Source: Zygaena filipendulae
Taxonomy: Eukaryota > Arthropoda > Insecta > Lepidoptera > Zygaenidae
Length of the DNA stretch: 64,000 nucleotides
Direction of reading: 5' to 3'
Assembly: GCA_907165275.2 (NCBI GenBank)
Contig: OU015675.1
Location: forward strand, 2,435,501-2,499,500
The position numbers were made by a program, and so were the translations under genes. Of the stretch, positions 1 through 11,677 are shown piece after piece (positions within the stretch are counted from its first letter, which is position 1; the number at the start of each line of letters is the position of its first letter). The notes beneath the pieces were generated by a model. It had not been told where the DNA came from. It was given only the letters and a program-made list of their open reading frames with translations, and made no database searches.

Positions 1-906
1 TCACACAATCAATTTCACCGCTCATGGCACCATGGACTGTGACAGGGGAACTAATATCAGCTATCTGTTACTTTGGGTGCACAATGCAAGCTCGTTTAGC
101 AGTCAATCAGTTTAATTGTGCGCCACGGAACGTTAAGTTTCGTTGATTCGAGGGGAACGGAACGTAATACGGTAGATACTTAGTTGAGACCCAGTGCCCA
201 CCCACCACATTTACAACTAACAGTGAACGCAACCATTAGAAACATGAAGATTCAACACAGATTTCGTTTGTCGAGTGAGCACCGTCGTTAAATTCTCATT
301 TCGCTTGACCTTTTGTAATCATGCACCTAAAAAAAGGTAGATCTTGTTTTCAAACAGTTTCGACGCGAACACCGATATTAAAACTGGTGAAATCGCGGGG
401 GATCGACTAGTACTATAAATATTTTAGCATGGATGGTGAATTTTACCGATTTCTCTGAAGGATGCGAGCTGCTGCCAGCACGTGATCAGGCTGCACGAGC
501 CTGACACTCCGTGACACTTGCACGTGACCCGCGACTTTTCTATCACCGCCTGGACACCGGACAGAATGACTTAGCATTGGTAACGGATGTAAAAATAACA
601 TTATGGAATCAAAGAACCAGCTTAATAAGATTATTGCTTAGGAGTTAGGGCACATACCTACTAATTTGTTTGTTGTTTCATTTTTTTATCGAACTGATAT
701 GTATGAAAAACAGTTTTCTTATGAAACTTATACTTAGATTAATTTTATTTATCTTTCCATTTAAGTGAACAAAAAAAAAATTGTTTCAAAACTTACTCAT
801 TACTTCCCTAATGTTACGAAAAACTTCTAATATGCCTAACCTAAAAATGAAGTTCAGTAGGTATCAGTAAAATAACATAATAATAAATTTAATGACAGTC
901 ACTTAC
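1..906 (-). other. Part of Wnt5 intron 4
   Basis: AT-rich sequence after the exon 4 donor. I see no further Wnt exon, no other gene and no clear repeat here. Confidence 0.6.
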
Positions 907-1018
907 TCTTCGGCCTGCTTCGTTATTGTGTCGGTTCATCAGCTGGCGACCTTGCTCGCGGCTGCCACGTTTCACCTTGCGCTCCCTCTCACGGATGTCG
1001 ACAAAGCCTTCCGTGAAC
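907..1018 (-). CDS. Wnt5: Wnt5 exon 4: post-WGGCGD segment
   Basis: Minus-strand exon with acceptor TTTCTCTAG and donor GTAAGT. The AA left by exon 3 plus the first G makes lysine, so the joined sequence reads YGYKFTEGFVD. It continues with a basic stretch (RERERKVKRGSREQ), then LMNRHNNEAGRR, the highly conserved Wnt LMN.HNNEAGR motif. The exon ends in phase 0. The next Wnt block, with the [10 protein letters not shown] lipidation site, and the cysteine-rich C-terminus are not found in positions 1-906, so the gene continues to the left of the window. In total 223 Wnt5 residues are encoded here, roughly the N-terminal half of the protein. Confidence 0.92.
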
Positions 1019-4000
1019 CTAGAGAAAAAGAGGTTTCATAAGCATGGAGCTAGGGAAATATGTGGTGTTTCTTCTTTTTTTCCTATTCATTTAGCCAGTT
1101 TCAATTATGTCTAATTTTAATTTATATCTATTTATGAGCTTTGATCTAAGGTTTGAAATTGCATACCATAGTGCTATAGTGTGCGAAAACTTTTTCGAAG
1201 CTGTTTGAAAAAATCGCCTGTACGAAATTATTGGGCCGGTACACTTTTAACAATTTTTTATCGACACGATAATAATAAAAATAATGACGGAACCGACGAT
1301 TCCCACCAAAAGCTCGGCGCTGTTTTAGGCTATCTTTGTTGTTTTGTTTCACACAAAAGGTATTCTCTTTTGGGGAGGCGTTCAAGAAAATAGACAGCAA
1401 AAATCGGAAAGGGATAGATATACACAATGCATGCAGTTACATTTTCGTGTAGCGCTACGGCTACGCCCACCGCTACGCGACGTCTACGAGGGGAGAGATT
1501 ATCGATTTGCAGCCTTAATTTTCTACTTACAAGAATTTTTACTCTACGCTATTCGGTTAGGGTGCATTTCGTATTGGATCAATGTTTGAAACTTGCTGCT
1601 ACCTCCTAGAAAGTGAAACGCCTGGTAGCAGAGCTTTGGATGTCAATATTATGTTCCAAAACAAAGTTTGTAATCCACCGAAAAAAATATCTGAAATCAC
1701 TAATACAAAAAGACCTGAGGATTTTTTTGTTTGAAGCAATATGTATATAATAATGTATGATGTCGATATTAGCTACACCTACGTCTTTGGCAGCTATCAG
1801 TATATATAGGTTCCGGACAAAAACCGGATTATCATCCCCCTCTAGTCTATGTTGTCTTAGTAGACGTTAACGGATTTAAGCGTTCTTAGCGCCTTAAACC
1901 CGGGTCGAATATCCACTCGGATTAGCTGATGTTCAACCAAGCTCAACTATGGAAGAGGATTTAACCTTAAAACAAACATGAATTTTCGAAGTGGTTTATT
2001 TTTCGGCGCCATAGGAAATGAAATTCGTAACAATAACATTTTGTATTAATATTTCACTTTTTGCCCGGTTTTTTTTAAATAAGCTTCCGTCCATGACTTG
2101 AATAGTAGATGATTTGTCTATGATTCCGCATGTTTGTTAAATATATATTACCATGTCTATTCATTTTAGTCTCCAAGTCAGAAAAGCTCTAACGTCTAGG
2201 ATACATGTTCCGGTAGATCATTGCAGTAAAGGATAGGTAAAAGTATTAATTAATTAATTAATATTATCAAAAAATAAAATGTTTAGACAGCTTCGTAATT
2301 TGTACCTACTTTATTCAAAGTCTACGTCTTATCTTACTATCAGTTTATCAAATCAATCCTAAAACTCCTTAAGCAATGGGTAGATATAGAACCTATCCTT
2401 TACTTTATTACCTATACTATAGGTGATAAAGTATCTCAACGGTTCGCATTCCATTATATAATACGCACATTCTTCATAAGCTTCGGTTGCCTTATGCTCG
2501 CCCGGTCAGAAAAATACTCGAATGCGGGAAAATCTTCTCTATGACGAGAAACCATTGAAGAAAATTCCAAATTCACTTCGCTAGCTTCCAACATTCCCAA
2601 CATTCTCATACCAATCATTCTTGAACAGCTAGGTACCATGCTACCCTGGTTAAGAAAATTCAAATGGACAAATCGGGAAAGCTTTTTTAAAGTATGGGCC
2701 TTGTAAAAAAATTAAAAAAGCCTTCACGGGTAGCTTTTTTGACCGTGTTTGTAAAAAAATTCTTCTGTCTTTACGTACACATTGTCCACACATACATGAT
2801 TATGTTATTATTTTCCCGTTCATCGGGGGTTGTAGTTGCTCGATTGTTATACGTTCCTAGTAACTAAAGCTTGGATTTTTACAAAGCTCTTAGAATCTCT
2901 TTCTTCTTTTCCATCCTGTAAATTTATAGCGCTCGCTCACGCTCTCTCTACACGAGGAATTTTTATGAAAAGCCATTTTTGCCTGGCTTGTACCGCAGTT
3001 CATGTAGTATATACTTCTCTCACTTTATACTTCTTTGGTCGGTTATCCTTTATAAATGTGACGTTTCAATGTTGAAAAAGGCGTTGCCACTACGCCCTAA
3101 GGACAGGCAGCGGCGAAAAGCGAACGAACAACGCTCGCCAGCGCTTTTCTTTTCTAGGCTACTTTCTCCCTTCTTCTTTCTTTTCCTGCTGTCCTGGTAT
3201 CATGGACTCGAAATATGCAGAAAATTCCATGTTTTTATCAAAATTATGCCATAAAAGGAAACAAATGACAGTCGCTTTTAAGTTTTCCCTTCTTATTCGC
3301 GAAAAAAGAAAATAATTATTTTATTTCCAATTTAGCTGAAACAACCGTTCAATTTTTATGCTTCCTGTAAAGTCCGCTCGTTAATGCTGCCATTTGCAAA
3401 GCTATTAGCTTTTTATTACACCCTGGTATTACGTAGCGCTTCGATAAAAAAAAAATCCAAAAATAAAATCTTCCAATGATGAAGAAATTCCTGGTTAGTC
3501 GTAAACTGTGGTGGTAGATATCAATTCTTTTGACGGTGAAGTCGACAAATAAGCACAAACTTTGGCTTCCATTTTCACATTTATGTTTTTGATGGCGTGG
3601 TCATATCCAATACAAACTGTAAATTTATAATTTACGAAAATTAAATTTCAATAGATACAACTAAACTCCATTTCGAATAATATATATTTTTCAGTCTCAG
3701 AAAAATTCATTCTTTTCAGCTTTCAGTCGTGTCTAACCCTTTTAGTACGTGAAAACGTTCTAGGGTTGCACACGTGCGTAGGAGCTCATCTACGGTGCTA
3801 CGTTGCTACGGGCTACGTTTGCTACGAGTTACGTACTTACGTAGGCGAACCTACAGAAGCACATTTTGAATTTGTACGCTAAGGCGGTTCCTTTCCCTCT
3901 TCCTGCTATGATTGCCTGGTACCATACCTGTCTTTAACCATGGTTTGACACCCGTGAAGCTTGCTTGACAGCTGATTAATGAGCAAACACGAATTGGATT

Positions 4001-6572
4001 GAGTTTTTGACATAAAATCTGTTGCTTCGTATTGAAGTGCACAAGGTACGAAAAGTTACGCAACGAAAATGTTCCAGGCACTGAATTTTGAAACATAATA
4101 ATTATTGTCATCGTCTTAAAGAAGTGGATTTAAAACAGTTTATGAAAAATAATAGGAGGTTATCGAGGAAGGTAGGTAGTACGAAGGAAAAAACTATAAC
4201 TAATGAGAAAACTACAAATTAACTAAACATTTTGTTTAACTTCATTTATGAAGTATTGAAATAAGCCGAATATCTCACAATATGAATGATTTATTATTAT
4301 CTCACATGATGTTAGATTATGGTGAAGTTTATCGTAGTAATCCGAGCAGTTTTGTAAATAAATTCTGTTTTAGACTTCAGAATTTTGGCACTGTTTAGGC
4401 ATTGTAAACTAGCTCAATTGAAAAAACCTTGTACCAAATAAAATCATGTTGCAGGAATCGCCTTCTGTTTGAAGTACGCAGGTAAAATTTTCACCTGTCT
4501 TATTTCATTCCTCTTTACCAGGGTAGAAGGAAATCATAGGAAGGATTCACACCTTTCCACGTGAAAAATCCTGCATTTTCCCAAGTCGTTTCAGGTAGTC
4601 ACACACATTTAGATAACACACACAGCTAAATATGTAGTTGAAATAATATCAATGACTCACACTTGCAACGATTCTATGAAATTTTTCACATACCTAGTAC
4701 TGTTGTCTCTTTTACTCCTTAATTTTTGAAAGGGAAAAGGGAATTGCCTGTACTGAAATTTCACCCAATGGGGAAGTAACAATGCAATCATTGTTCAGGT
4801 GAAAAAGGTGTGGGAAGGCAGGTATCACCATTCGCCACAATAATTTATACTTCACGTCGTTTTTGCTGTCCTGGTGAACAGGTAAGCCTGGGAACCGCTT
4901 TACCTTTCAATTTTCATCTTTCAGGTAAAGTGAAAATGCGAAAGAAAAATTTTCTCCGAAAGGCGCATATGAAAAAAACCGTATTTACCTTATCAGGAAA
5001 TATCTTCTGAAACCGTAGCTTATAATTTCAGGAAAGTTACTCGGTAAACAATCGAATTTTCCACAAATACATTCGGGGAAAATTTTCGATAAAAGTGGGG
5101 GAAAACCACTGGGCTCATATAAATATCGAGGAGATGCAAGGAACGCTGGTCGCCCGCCGGGGCAAGGGAGACGTATTTAAATAAAATAATAATATTCCAA
5201 CAGGACAGCATGATTGCGCAGTGGTGTTTACATCTAGATAATTCTACTACAACTATTGTAGTCAAGTTGTATTGAAATGTGGTTAGATCTACGAGGCGCA
5301 CATAGTATTTGGGATACAAACACAAGAAATAGGCACAGACGCAAAATACAAATAGTTATTACTAGGTACTAATTAATTTTATTAAATCAGCACTACTAAT
5401 TACTAGTTACTAGACCAGTTTTGTGTTTGTTGCCAACTTCGCGTGCGTAACTTCCGTTACTTAATTAAAAAAAAATGCTTTCAAGGACTCCAAATAAATA
5501 TTAACTTTAACTTTAATGACAATAAAAGAATAGAAGTTAAATAAGGAAGCAATTAATGGGGAAAGATATCAATGACAATAATTCTTCATCTTACTAATAT
5601 TATAAAGAGGTAAATTTTGTGAGTTTGTGAGTTTTAGAGGTTGTAGGGGAACCTAATCTTTGGATCTATTGTACCGATTTTGGAAATTCTTTTACCAATA
5701 GAAAGCCACGTCATTTGTGAGTGTCATCCTTACTATTACTATTATAAATACGAAAGTGAGTTTGTTTGTATGTTTGCTATGCTTTCACGCCTTAACGGCT
5801 CAACAAATCAATATAATAAACATACTAGACAATTCATGTAATACTTTTATACTTTTTGTTGTAAATACATGTATATTAAATACATATATATTAAAATGTT
5901 AATTTTGATTAACCCTCTACAATCTACATAGTTACCTACTTTAGTAATGGTATCAAATCTACAGTTAATTTTAAGATTAATTAGGCTATAACGCCCTTTG
6001 AAACAAAATCCGTAGATTCGGGTGGCGCAGGCCTTGTAATTATAATTATCTACTAGGTAGGTATTTCGCAGCTCTGTTATTACACAGATAACAATAATAA
6101 ACCAGAGTTCTCTCACGTCATACATTAAGCCCTGAAGTGGTCACGCTACCTATTTTTGGAGTAAAAATATTCAAACAAACAAAATAAATACGTAATATGT
6201 ATATAAAAAAAAATATGTCAAAGGGAACTTTTAAAATTCGAAAAATTAGCACGAATACTGAAATAGTGGTACCATTGGAGAAATCGTGGTAAAACGTGCT
6301 TGTTAGCTACAATGCTAACCCATAAGACTACAGCAGCTAGTAACTTCTTGGGCGGAAAAAAATAGGCCTATAACTTATCGATAATATTATATCATAGTAT
6401 TTGTCACATCATTAAATGCCCTTCAAACATTCGTGCACGGTCAAATCCGATGTCTGTAATTCCTAAGAAAAATGGAAGATAGCATTGATTTGGTTACAAT
6501 CGCGATTTTGTTTAACGAATATTTTTATGCGTGACGAATAGTTTCGTAGGCGGAGGTTTCTTTATTTCTCAC
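1019..6572 (-). other. Wnt5 intron 3
   Basis: 5.55 kb between exons 3 and 4. It holds a short ATTA microsatellite (about 2243-2265), two stretches rich in CTACG (about 1450-1495 and 3775-3850) and decayed Helitron-like pieces at about 5585-5840. The open frames here (for example 2454-2663 minus and 2836-3254 plus) show no domain, signal peptide or splice context I can support. Confidence 0.6.
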
Positions 6573-6753
6573 TTGTATCCGTATTCGAGGTCATCCCCGC
6601 AGCCGCCCCACACCCAGTCGCTGTGCAGGTTGCGTGGGCGGGCGGCCCGGCTGCACCCGCAGCTCGCCAGCCGCCCGTCGCGGCACGCGCGCGACACCGC
6701 CAGCGATACGCCCGCAGCTGTGATCGCGTGGACGAACGCTGTCTCACGGGACG
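6573..6753 (-). CDS. Wnt5: Wnt5 exon 3: central Wnt domain
   Basis: Minus-strand exon coding 59 full codons plus two split codons. The acceptor is TGTTCCAG (entry phase 1) and the donor GTGAGA (exit phase 2). The single G left by exon 2 plus CG here makes an alanine codon, giving ASRETAF. The peptide has the invariant Wnt sequence SRETAF, then [14 protein letters not shown], the CGCSR cluster and the WVWGGCGD block. These are diagnostic of the Wnt family and fit Wnt5. The exon is very GC-rich next to the surrounding AT-rich intron, which makes it stand out. Other-frame readings on both strands across this segment are shadows. Confidence 0.92.
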
Positions 6754-7229
6754 CTGGAACAATCCGATATTTTGTTTTGTGTTTTTTTTTTAAACGAAGT
6801 TCTTTATCGCATGGTACGGATCCATTTCATGCGTGAAATATACTTTCCGTCACGGCGTCATAGGTGCGCGCTTATTGGTTAATGGTTTTTGGTACGCTGA
6901 TTATATATTGGTTGCTTATTGGTCTTTTTTCGTTCTTCGTTTTATCCGAGTGTTCCACGACCCTCACGCACTCTTTTTTATTGTGTAAAGGCTAGGCGTT
7001 TGACCACAGTTTACCTAATGTTATCATGACTGGTTGATTAGTTAAGGCCAGAGAGAAGGTAATCACTACGTTTGTTAAGGCGTGGAAGTTGTAACAAAAC
7101 AAATAAACTAATATCGCATCGAGGATGACATTTCTAAGATAGGCAACTGACTGACTGAGACTGACATATTGCACACAATTATTAAATGCAGAGATGCAGA
7201 GGCACAGAAAAGGACATAGGATACTTATT

Positions 7230-7487
7230 TGTTGAAGGGTGAAAGCCGTACCGAACACACGCGTGTCACGTGAAGTATTCGTTATTTCAGTCACTTTTAA
7301 GCATTTATTTTGGACCCCGAGCAGGAAACTGGCTTTGTAGAGAGCCATGTAGCCACTTGGGGAACAATCTAACATTTTCATTGGCGTTTCGCCATAATTG
7401 AAGAAGATGAAGAAATTTTTATTACTAAGAAACGTTGTCATTGGCAAATTATAATTATAGACGCCATTATTAAAGAAGAAGAAGAAG
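7230..7487. mobile_element. Dispersed repeat with GAAGAA end, copy 2
   Basis: Shares TCAGTCACTTTTAAGCAT, GGGGAACAATCTAACATT and the end ACGCCATTATTAAAGAAG with 36305-36722. The left part is missing. A 151-residue open frame on the minus strand across this repeat is not a supported gene. Confidence 0.5.
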
Positions 7488-8546
7488 GATACTCATTATT
7501 ACGGCATTCTCGCGGGAACTCCGAAATTTACGCGAGTAAAACGAGGGAACGACGAAACGATGTGAGTTTCTTTGTTACACTTTCACGCCTTAACTACCTA
7601 TTCAACCGATATTCATGCATATACGTTGTCAGGGGTACAGAAAAGGACATACTCTTGAAATTCCCACATGAATTCCACAATTAACGTGAGTGAAGCCGTG
7701 GGGGTCGACCAGATAAAATAATTTTAGACTTGTGAATTTTATAGTTAAAAATAGTCAAGATAAAGAGAAGAGATATATATCTCTGTTGGCTCGGAACAGT
7801 TGCAGGCAGGAGTGGGAGCTGGCACGTTGCTATAAATCAGTTCGTTGTCTCAACTATTCGTTGTCCTCTATTTCTGGGCTTCTACACTTTAAGGATTTAC
7901 AGCACCAACGCTGCATTTTGTTTCATCGTGAAAATATTTAGAGGTATCTATAACTCTCCATAAATGACTAGGATTTAAGGACCTATCAAGAATTTTACGG
8001 ACCTATCACGTCATGCAATCCTAATTATTACATTATAATTATAGGCTGAGATATACATAATGTGTTAACGCTAATTATAGTAAACACTAACCCTAAAAAT
8101 AGTCTTTTCAAAATCAGTAGGTAATAATAATAATAATAATAAAATTGTTTATTGCCGTCAAGAAGGTGTACAAAAAAAATAAAAATTAAACTTAGTCAAT
8201 TATTCTAGGCAAAAGGAAGTGATTCAGCGTGAGCTACTCGTGACCTAGGTCCCGAGCAGCGCTGGTTTTCAATCACTCCCCTCTGGAGTACAGAGGGCTC
8301 ATGCAATTCAGAACTCATTTGTTGAAATGCCAACATTAACTATGAGAATTAAAATTATTATTAGATATAGATTATAAATTAAAATAAATTACAGCAACAA
8401 AGAAATAAACAAATATAATTTTGAAATTTAAAAAGAAGAGACTATGTGCGCGTGCGTGTTTGCAAAGGTGCGTGCGTGTGTGTGTGCGTGTGTGTGTTTG
8501 TGCGTGTGTTTAAAAATTAGCCAGATACGATTATATGTAGGGTTTA

Positions 8547-11456
8547 TTATTTACTTGTAAAAAAGTCTTTAACGCTTAAAGTATTCCAGTAAGGTAGCTT
8601 CAGGTCTTCTGCAGCAGTCTGTCGTTTTAATAGTGCTGACTTGTACTTCAATTTAAAGGTGCCTGTACCTGTTTTTTTTTTCATAGGCGGGGGTAGATCG
8701 TTCCAAATTTTTGCAGCATTAAATTTGAAGCATCCCCTGTAGCGCGCAGATTTGTGGTCTTGAGTCCTGATCAAATTTTGTGTGGCGGAACGCAGGGTTC
8801 TATGAGTTACATCTTTCACCCACGTAAGTTTCTCAAATAGGTATTCAGGTTTTCCATTCCAGATCACCCTTTGGACAGTGCAGGCATAATGGAGATCCCT
8901 TCTAGCATTCATATTCAGAATACCCTTTTTGTTCAAATAAGGGGTTATATGTTCCCCTCTCTTTATATTAAAACTGAATCGAATGCAGGCATTTTGTACC
9001 CTTTGAATAGCTCGCTCAGTATTGCTGTTTATCCTGGGGCCAAAGACGGAGCTGCAGTAGTTGAATGGAGAGAGCACGAGTGTCTCTGTCAAAAGAAGTC
9101 GCAACTCCTCGTTTAAGCAGGGTCTTATTTTGTATAACGTTTTCAGTCTGAAGAAAGCATTTCTGATTTTTTCATTTACATGGTCTATATATTTTTGCTC
9201 TCCATCTAAAATCAGTCCCAAGTTACGTGCAGTTTTTACCTGATCAACTACGACACCATTAATTTTTACTTTCTCCGGACAGTCCCGTACCCTTTGTATT
9301 TGATGTTTGGTTCCTAATACTAATAACTGAGATTTTTCGGGGTTCAGGACGAGAGAATTATCTTGTGAATAATTGTAAACTTTGTGGAGATCGCTATTTA
9401 TTTTGTTTATTGCTTCCCGCACGTTTTCACTCTTGAACGAATAATACAGTTGGGTATCATCTGCGTATAAATGGTATTTACATGATTCTATACATTTAAC
9501 TAAATCTGCTGTGAAAATCGTAAAGAGAATGGGACTCAATAGTGCTCCCTGGGGCACACCACGATAGAGTTTCCTCAATGTAGAGCACCTTTTTTCTCCA
9601 TCCTTTCCGTCAGTGATAACCATTTGCTCTCTACCAGTTAGATACGATTCAAACCATTGGACTGTCCTCGGTGAAAAGCCATAGTATTCCAGTTTAGCCA
9701 GGAGAAGACCTGGGTGCAAACAATCAAAGGCGCGAGAGTAGTCAAGCAGCACCATTATGGTACTCAAGCCACGGTCCGATGCCTCAGTGATATCGTCTGT
9801 TACATGTAACAGTGCAGTTTCCGTGCCATGGCCCCTGCGAAAGCCCGACTGATACTTGGGTATAACTGACGTATTTTCTAGGTAGCTAAGAACTTGACCC
9901 AGAACCACACTCTCAACGACTTTTGAGAGCACTGGCAGAATTGAAATCGGGCGCAGGTCTTTTAATTTGTCAATAGAGTTCTTTTTTGGCAGAGGCCTGA
10001 CTAATGCCTTCTTCCAGCTAGTCGGAAAGGTACAAGTCTCGATAGACTTATTAACTATTGCTGTAATAATTGGAAGTGTCACATCTACAGTTAGTTTCAC
10101 CATCTCTATATTAAGGTTGTCAAGTCCAGCAGCTTTTGTTTTAATATTGTATATAATTTTTTGAACTTCCGTTTCGGTTGCCAATTTTAATTCAAATAAT
10201 ATGTTACGTTGTTGAACCGTGTCACCATCTCCAGATATTTTCCTCAGGTCCACATTATTACAGGCTGGTAAGTTTGTGAAGTGGTCATTAATTTTATCCG
10301 GATCGTTCAGGTGATCGGGAATGAAATTTGAACTTACATTCTTATATATAACTGTGTTTTTTAAGTTTGTCCATAGTAATTTTGGGTTTTTTAGGTTTCT
10401 GTTTATGTAATGGTTAAAATATGCTTTTTTTTCCAACTTTTTCGTTGCCGTTATGAGATTCCTCAGACTGCGATAGTAGTTTTTCGAGCTTTCTGTCTTA
10501 CATTTTTGAGCTTTCACCAAGGCTTTATCCCGCAAGTTCATCATGAATTTCATAGTATCCGTTATCCACGGTTTAACTTTGTCTCTATGAATTACTTTCC
10601 TTACCGGCGCATGTGCATCAAATAAAGTGATAATGTAATTATCAAAAGTCTCTACCATTTGATCGACACTCGATAGTTCATAAATGTGTTGCCAAGGTAT
10701 TAAGTTCAAATCTGCAGTAAATTGTTCTATGTCAATATTTTGCAATGATCGTCGAGATGTCACGTTTTTTATCATTTTTGGTTTTTTAATATTAAAATCA
10801 ACTAAAATCATAGCGTGGTCGCTTAGGCACTGGTTATGTAGTACTTTGACATCTGTACACCGAGATATGCTATCAGTTAGTACAATATCTATGATTGTTT
10901 CAGAAACATCCGTTATCCTAGTCGGTTCTTTAACTAGTTGGTCTAAATTATGTTGGTGGCAGAATGTCAACAACTCACTGGCCCGTGCTGATCCGATCTG
11001 AATAAGGTCGACATTCAAATCGCCCAGGACACAGGTGTACTCACAGCGCGCGAGCGAGCAAATTGATTCACTGAGGGCGTCCAATGTTTCCTGGACGCTG
11101 ATACTCTCAGGTCTGTACGCAGTACCAAGAGCCAGAGTAGCCCCGGGCAGTTGAACCTCGAGCCAGAGCTGTTCCAGTAGAGAAGGTGGGTGTGCATGTA
11201 CCCGTGTATCAATGCCTCGTCTAACATAAAAGCCGACACCGCCACCCCTCTTACCTTTACGCGCTCTGTGTATGAACCTGTAACCTGATAGTGATGGCGC
11301 CAGAGCCTCCTCTCCTTCCTTTAGCCAGGTTTCATTGATAGCTAGAACATCCGGTTTATAATTTAGCACAGTTACAGCAAGTTCATCTTGACCAGTATTT
11401 AAGGATCTAGCATTTAACAACCCTAATCTCAAATTTTTTTTCTTATAGCTATACAT
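8547..11456 (-). CDS. LINE ORF2: endonuclease and reverse transcriptase
   Basis: A 969-residue ORF. The N-terminal third is an apurinic/apyrimidinic-like endonuclease, with LLNARSLN near 14-21, NETWL near 41, GDLNVDL near 145 and SDHAM near 214, which hold the family's catalytic Asn, Glu, Asp and His. A linker rich in basic residues follows. The reverse transcriptase begins near 450, with RPISILP, then FRRGHGTETALL, VLLDYSRAFD, GVPQGALLSPILF and the catalytic YADDTQLYY. The C-terminus has the usual thumb and a basic end with no RNase H. The start ATG at 11456 immediately precedes the endonuclease. All core motifs are present, so it looks functional by eye. Confidence 0.93.
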   Translation of the reverse strand: MYSYKKKNLRLGLLNARSLNTGQDELAVTVLNYKPDVLAINETWLKEGEEALAPSLSGYRFIHRARKGKRGGGVGFYVRRGIDTRVHAHPPSLLEQLWLEVQLPGATLALGTAYRPESISVQETLDALSESICSLARCEYTCVLGDLNVDLIQIGSARASELLTFCHQHNLDQLVKEPTRITDVSETIIDIVLTDSISRCTDVKVLHNQCLSDHAMILVDFNIKKPKMIKNVTSRRSLQNIDIEQFTADLNLIPWQHIYELSSVDQMVETFDNYIITLFDAHAPVRKVIHRDKVKPWITDTMKFMMNLRDKALVKAQKCKTESSKNYYRSLRNLITATKKLEKKAYFNHYINRNLKNPKLLWTNLKNTVIYKNVSSNFIPDHLNDPDKINDHFTNLPACNNVDLRKISGDGDTVQQRNILFELKLATETEVQKIIYNIKTKAAGLDNLNIEMVKLTVDVTLPIITAIVNKSIETCTFPTSWKKALVRPLPKKNSIDKLKDLRPISILPVLSKVVESVVLGQVLSYLENTSVIPKYQSGFRRGHGTETALLHVTDDITEASDRGLSTIMVLLDYSRAFDCLHPGLLLAKLEYYGFSPRTVQWFESYLTGREQMVITDGKDGEKRCSTLRKLYRGVPQGALLSPILFTIFTADLVKCIESCKYHLYADDTQLYYSFKSENVREAINKINSDLHKVYNYSQDNSLVLNPEKSQLLVLGTKHQIQRVRDCPEKVKINGVVVDQVKTARNLGLILDGEQKYIDHVNEKIRNAFFRLKTLYKIRPCLNEELRLLLTETLVLSPFNYCSSVFGPRINSNTERAIQRVQNACIRFSFNIKRGEHITPYLNKKGILNMNARRDLHYACTVQRVIWNGKPEYLFEKLTWVKDVTHRTLRSATQNLIRTQDHKSARYRGCFKFNAAKIWNDLPPPMKKKTGTGTFKLKYKSALLKRQTAAEDLKLPYWNTLSVKDFFTSK

Positions 11457-11677
11457 TGTAAGTGTTTAACGACTCGATAATATCATAATTTAAATACAGA
11501 AATTTTACGAAGGATTTTTTGTGTGTATATATATGTGTATGAATATGGGTGTGTAATTGTGCATGTAAGAAGTCAAATGAATGTGCGTCACAAAGTTGTT
11601 GGTTAAGTAGCATAAGTACAAAAAGATAACATTTAATTTCTTTTAAAAACAAGAATAAAGGAGAAAAATAAAAATGA

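Noticed and set aside
1..906. Further Wnt5 exon carrying the lipidation site
   Set aside because: No frame on the minus strand shows the CKCHG or SGSC motif; it must lie outside the window.
926..1114. Plus-strand open frame of 62 codons
   Set aside because: It is antisense to Wnt5 exon 4.
6531..6836. Open frames over Wnt5 exon 3 on the plus strand and in a second minus frame
   Set aside because: Shadows of the GC-rich exon; only one minus frame gives the Wnt motifs with valid splice sites.
6992..7447. 151-residue open frame on the minus strand
   Set aside because: It lies largely across a dispersed repeat shared with 36305-36722 and shows no domain, signal peptide or coherent splice context.
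11015..11245. 76-residue frame inside LINE ORF2
   Set aside because: Other-frame shadow of the endonuclease domain.
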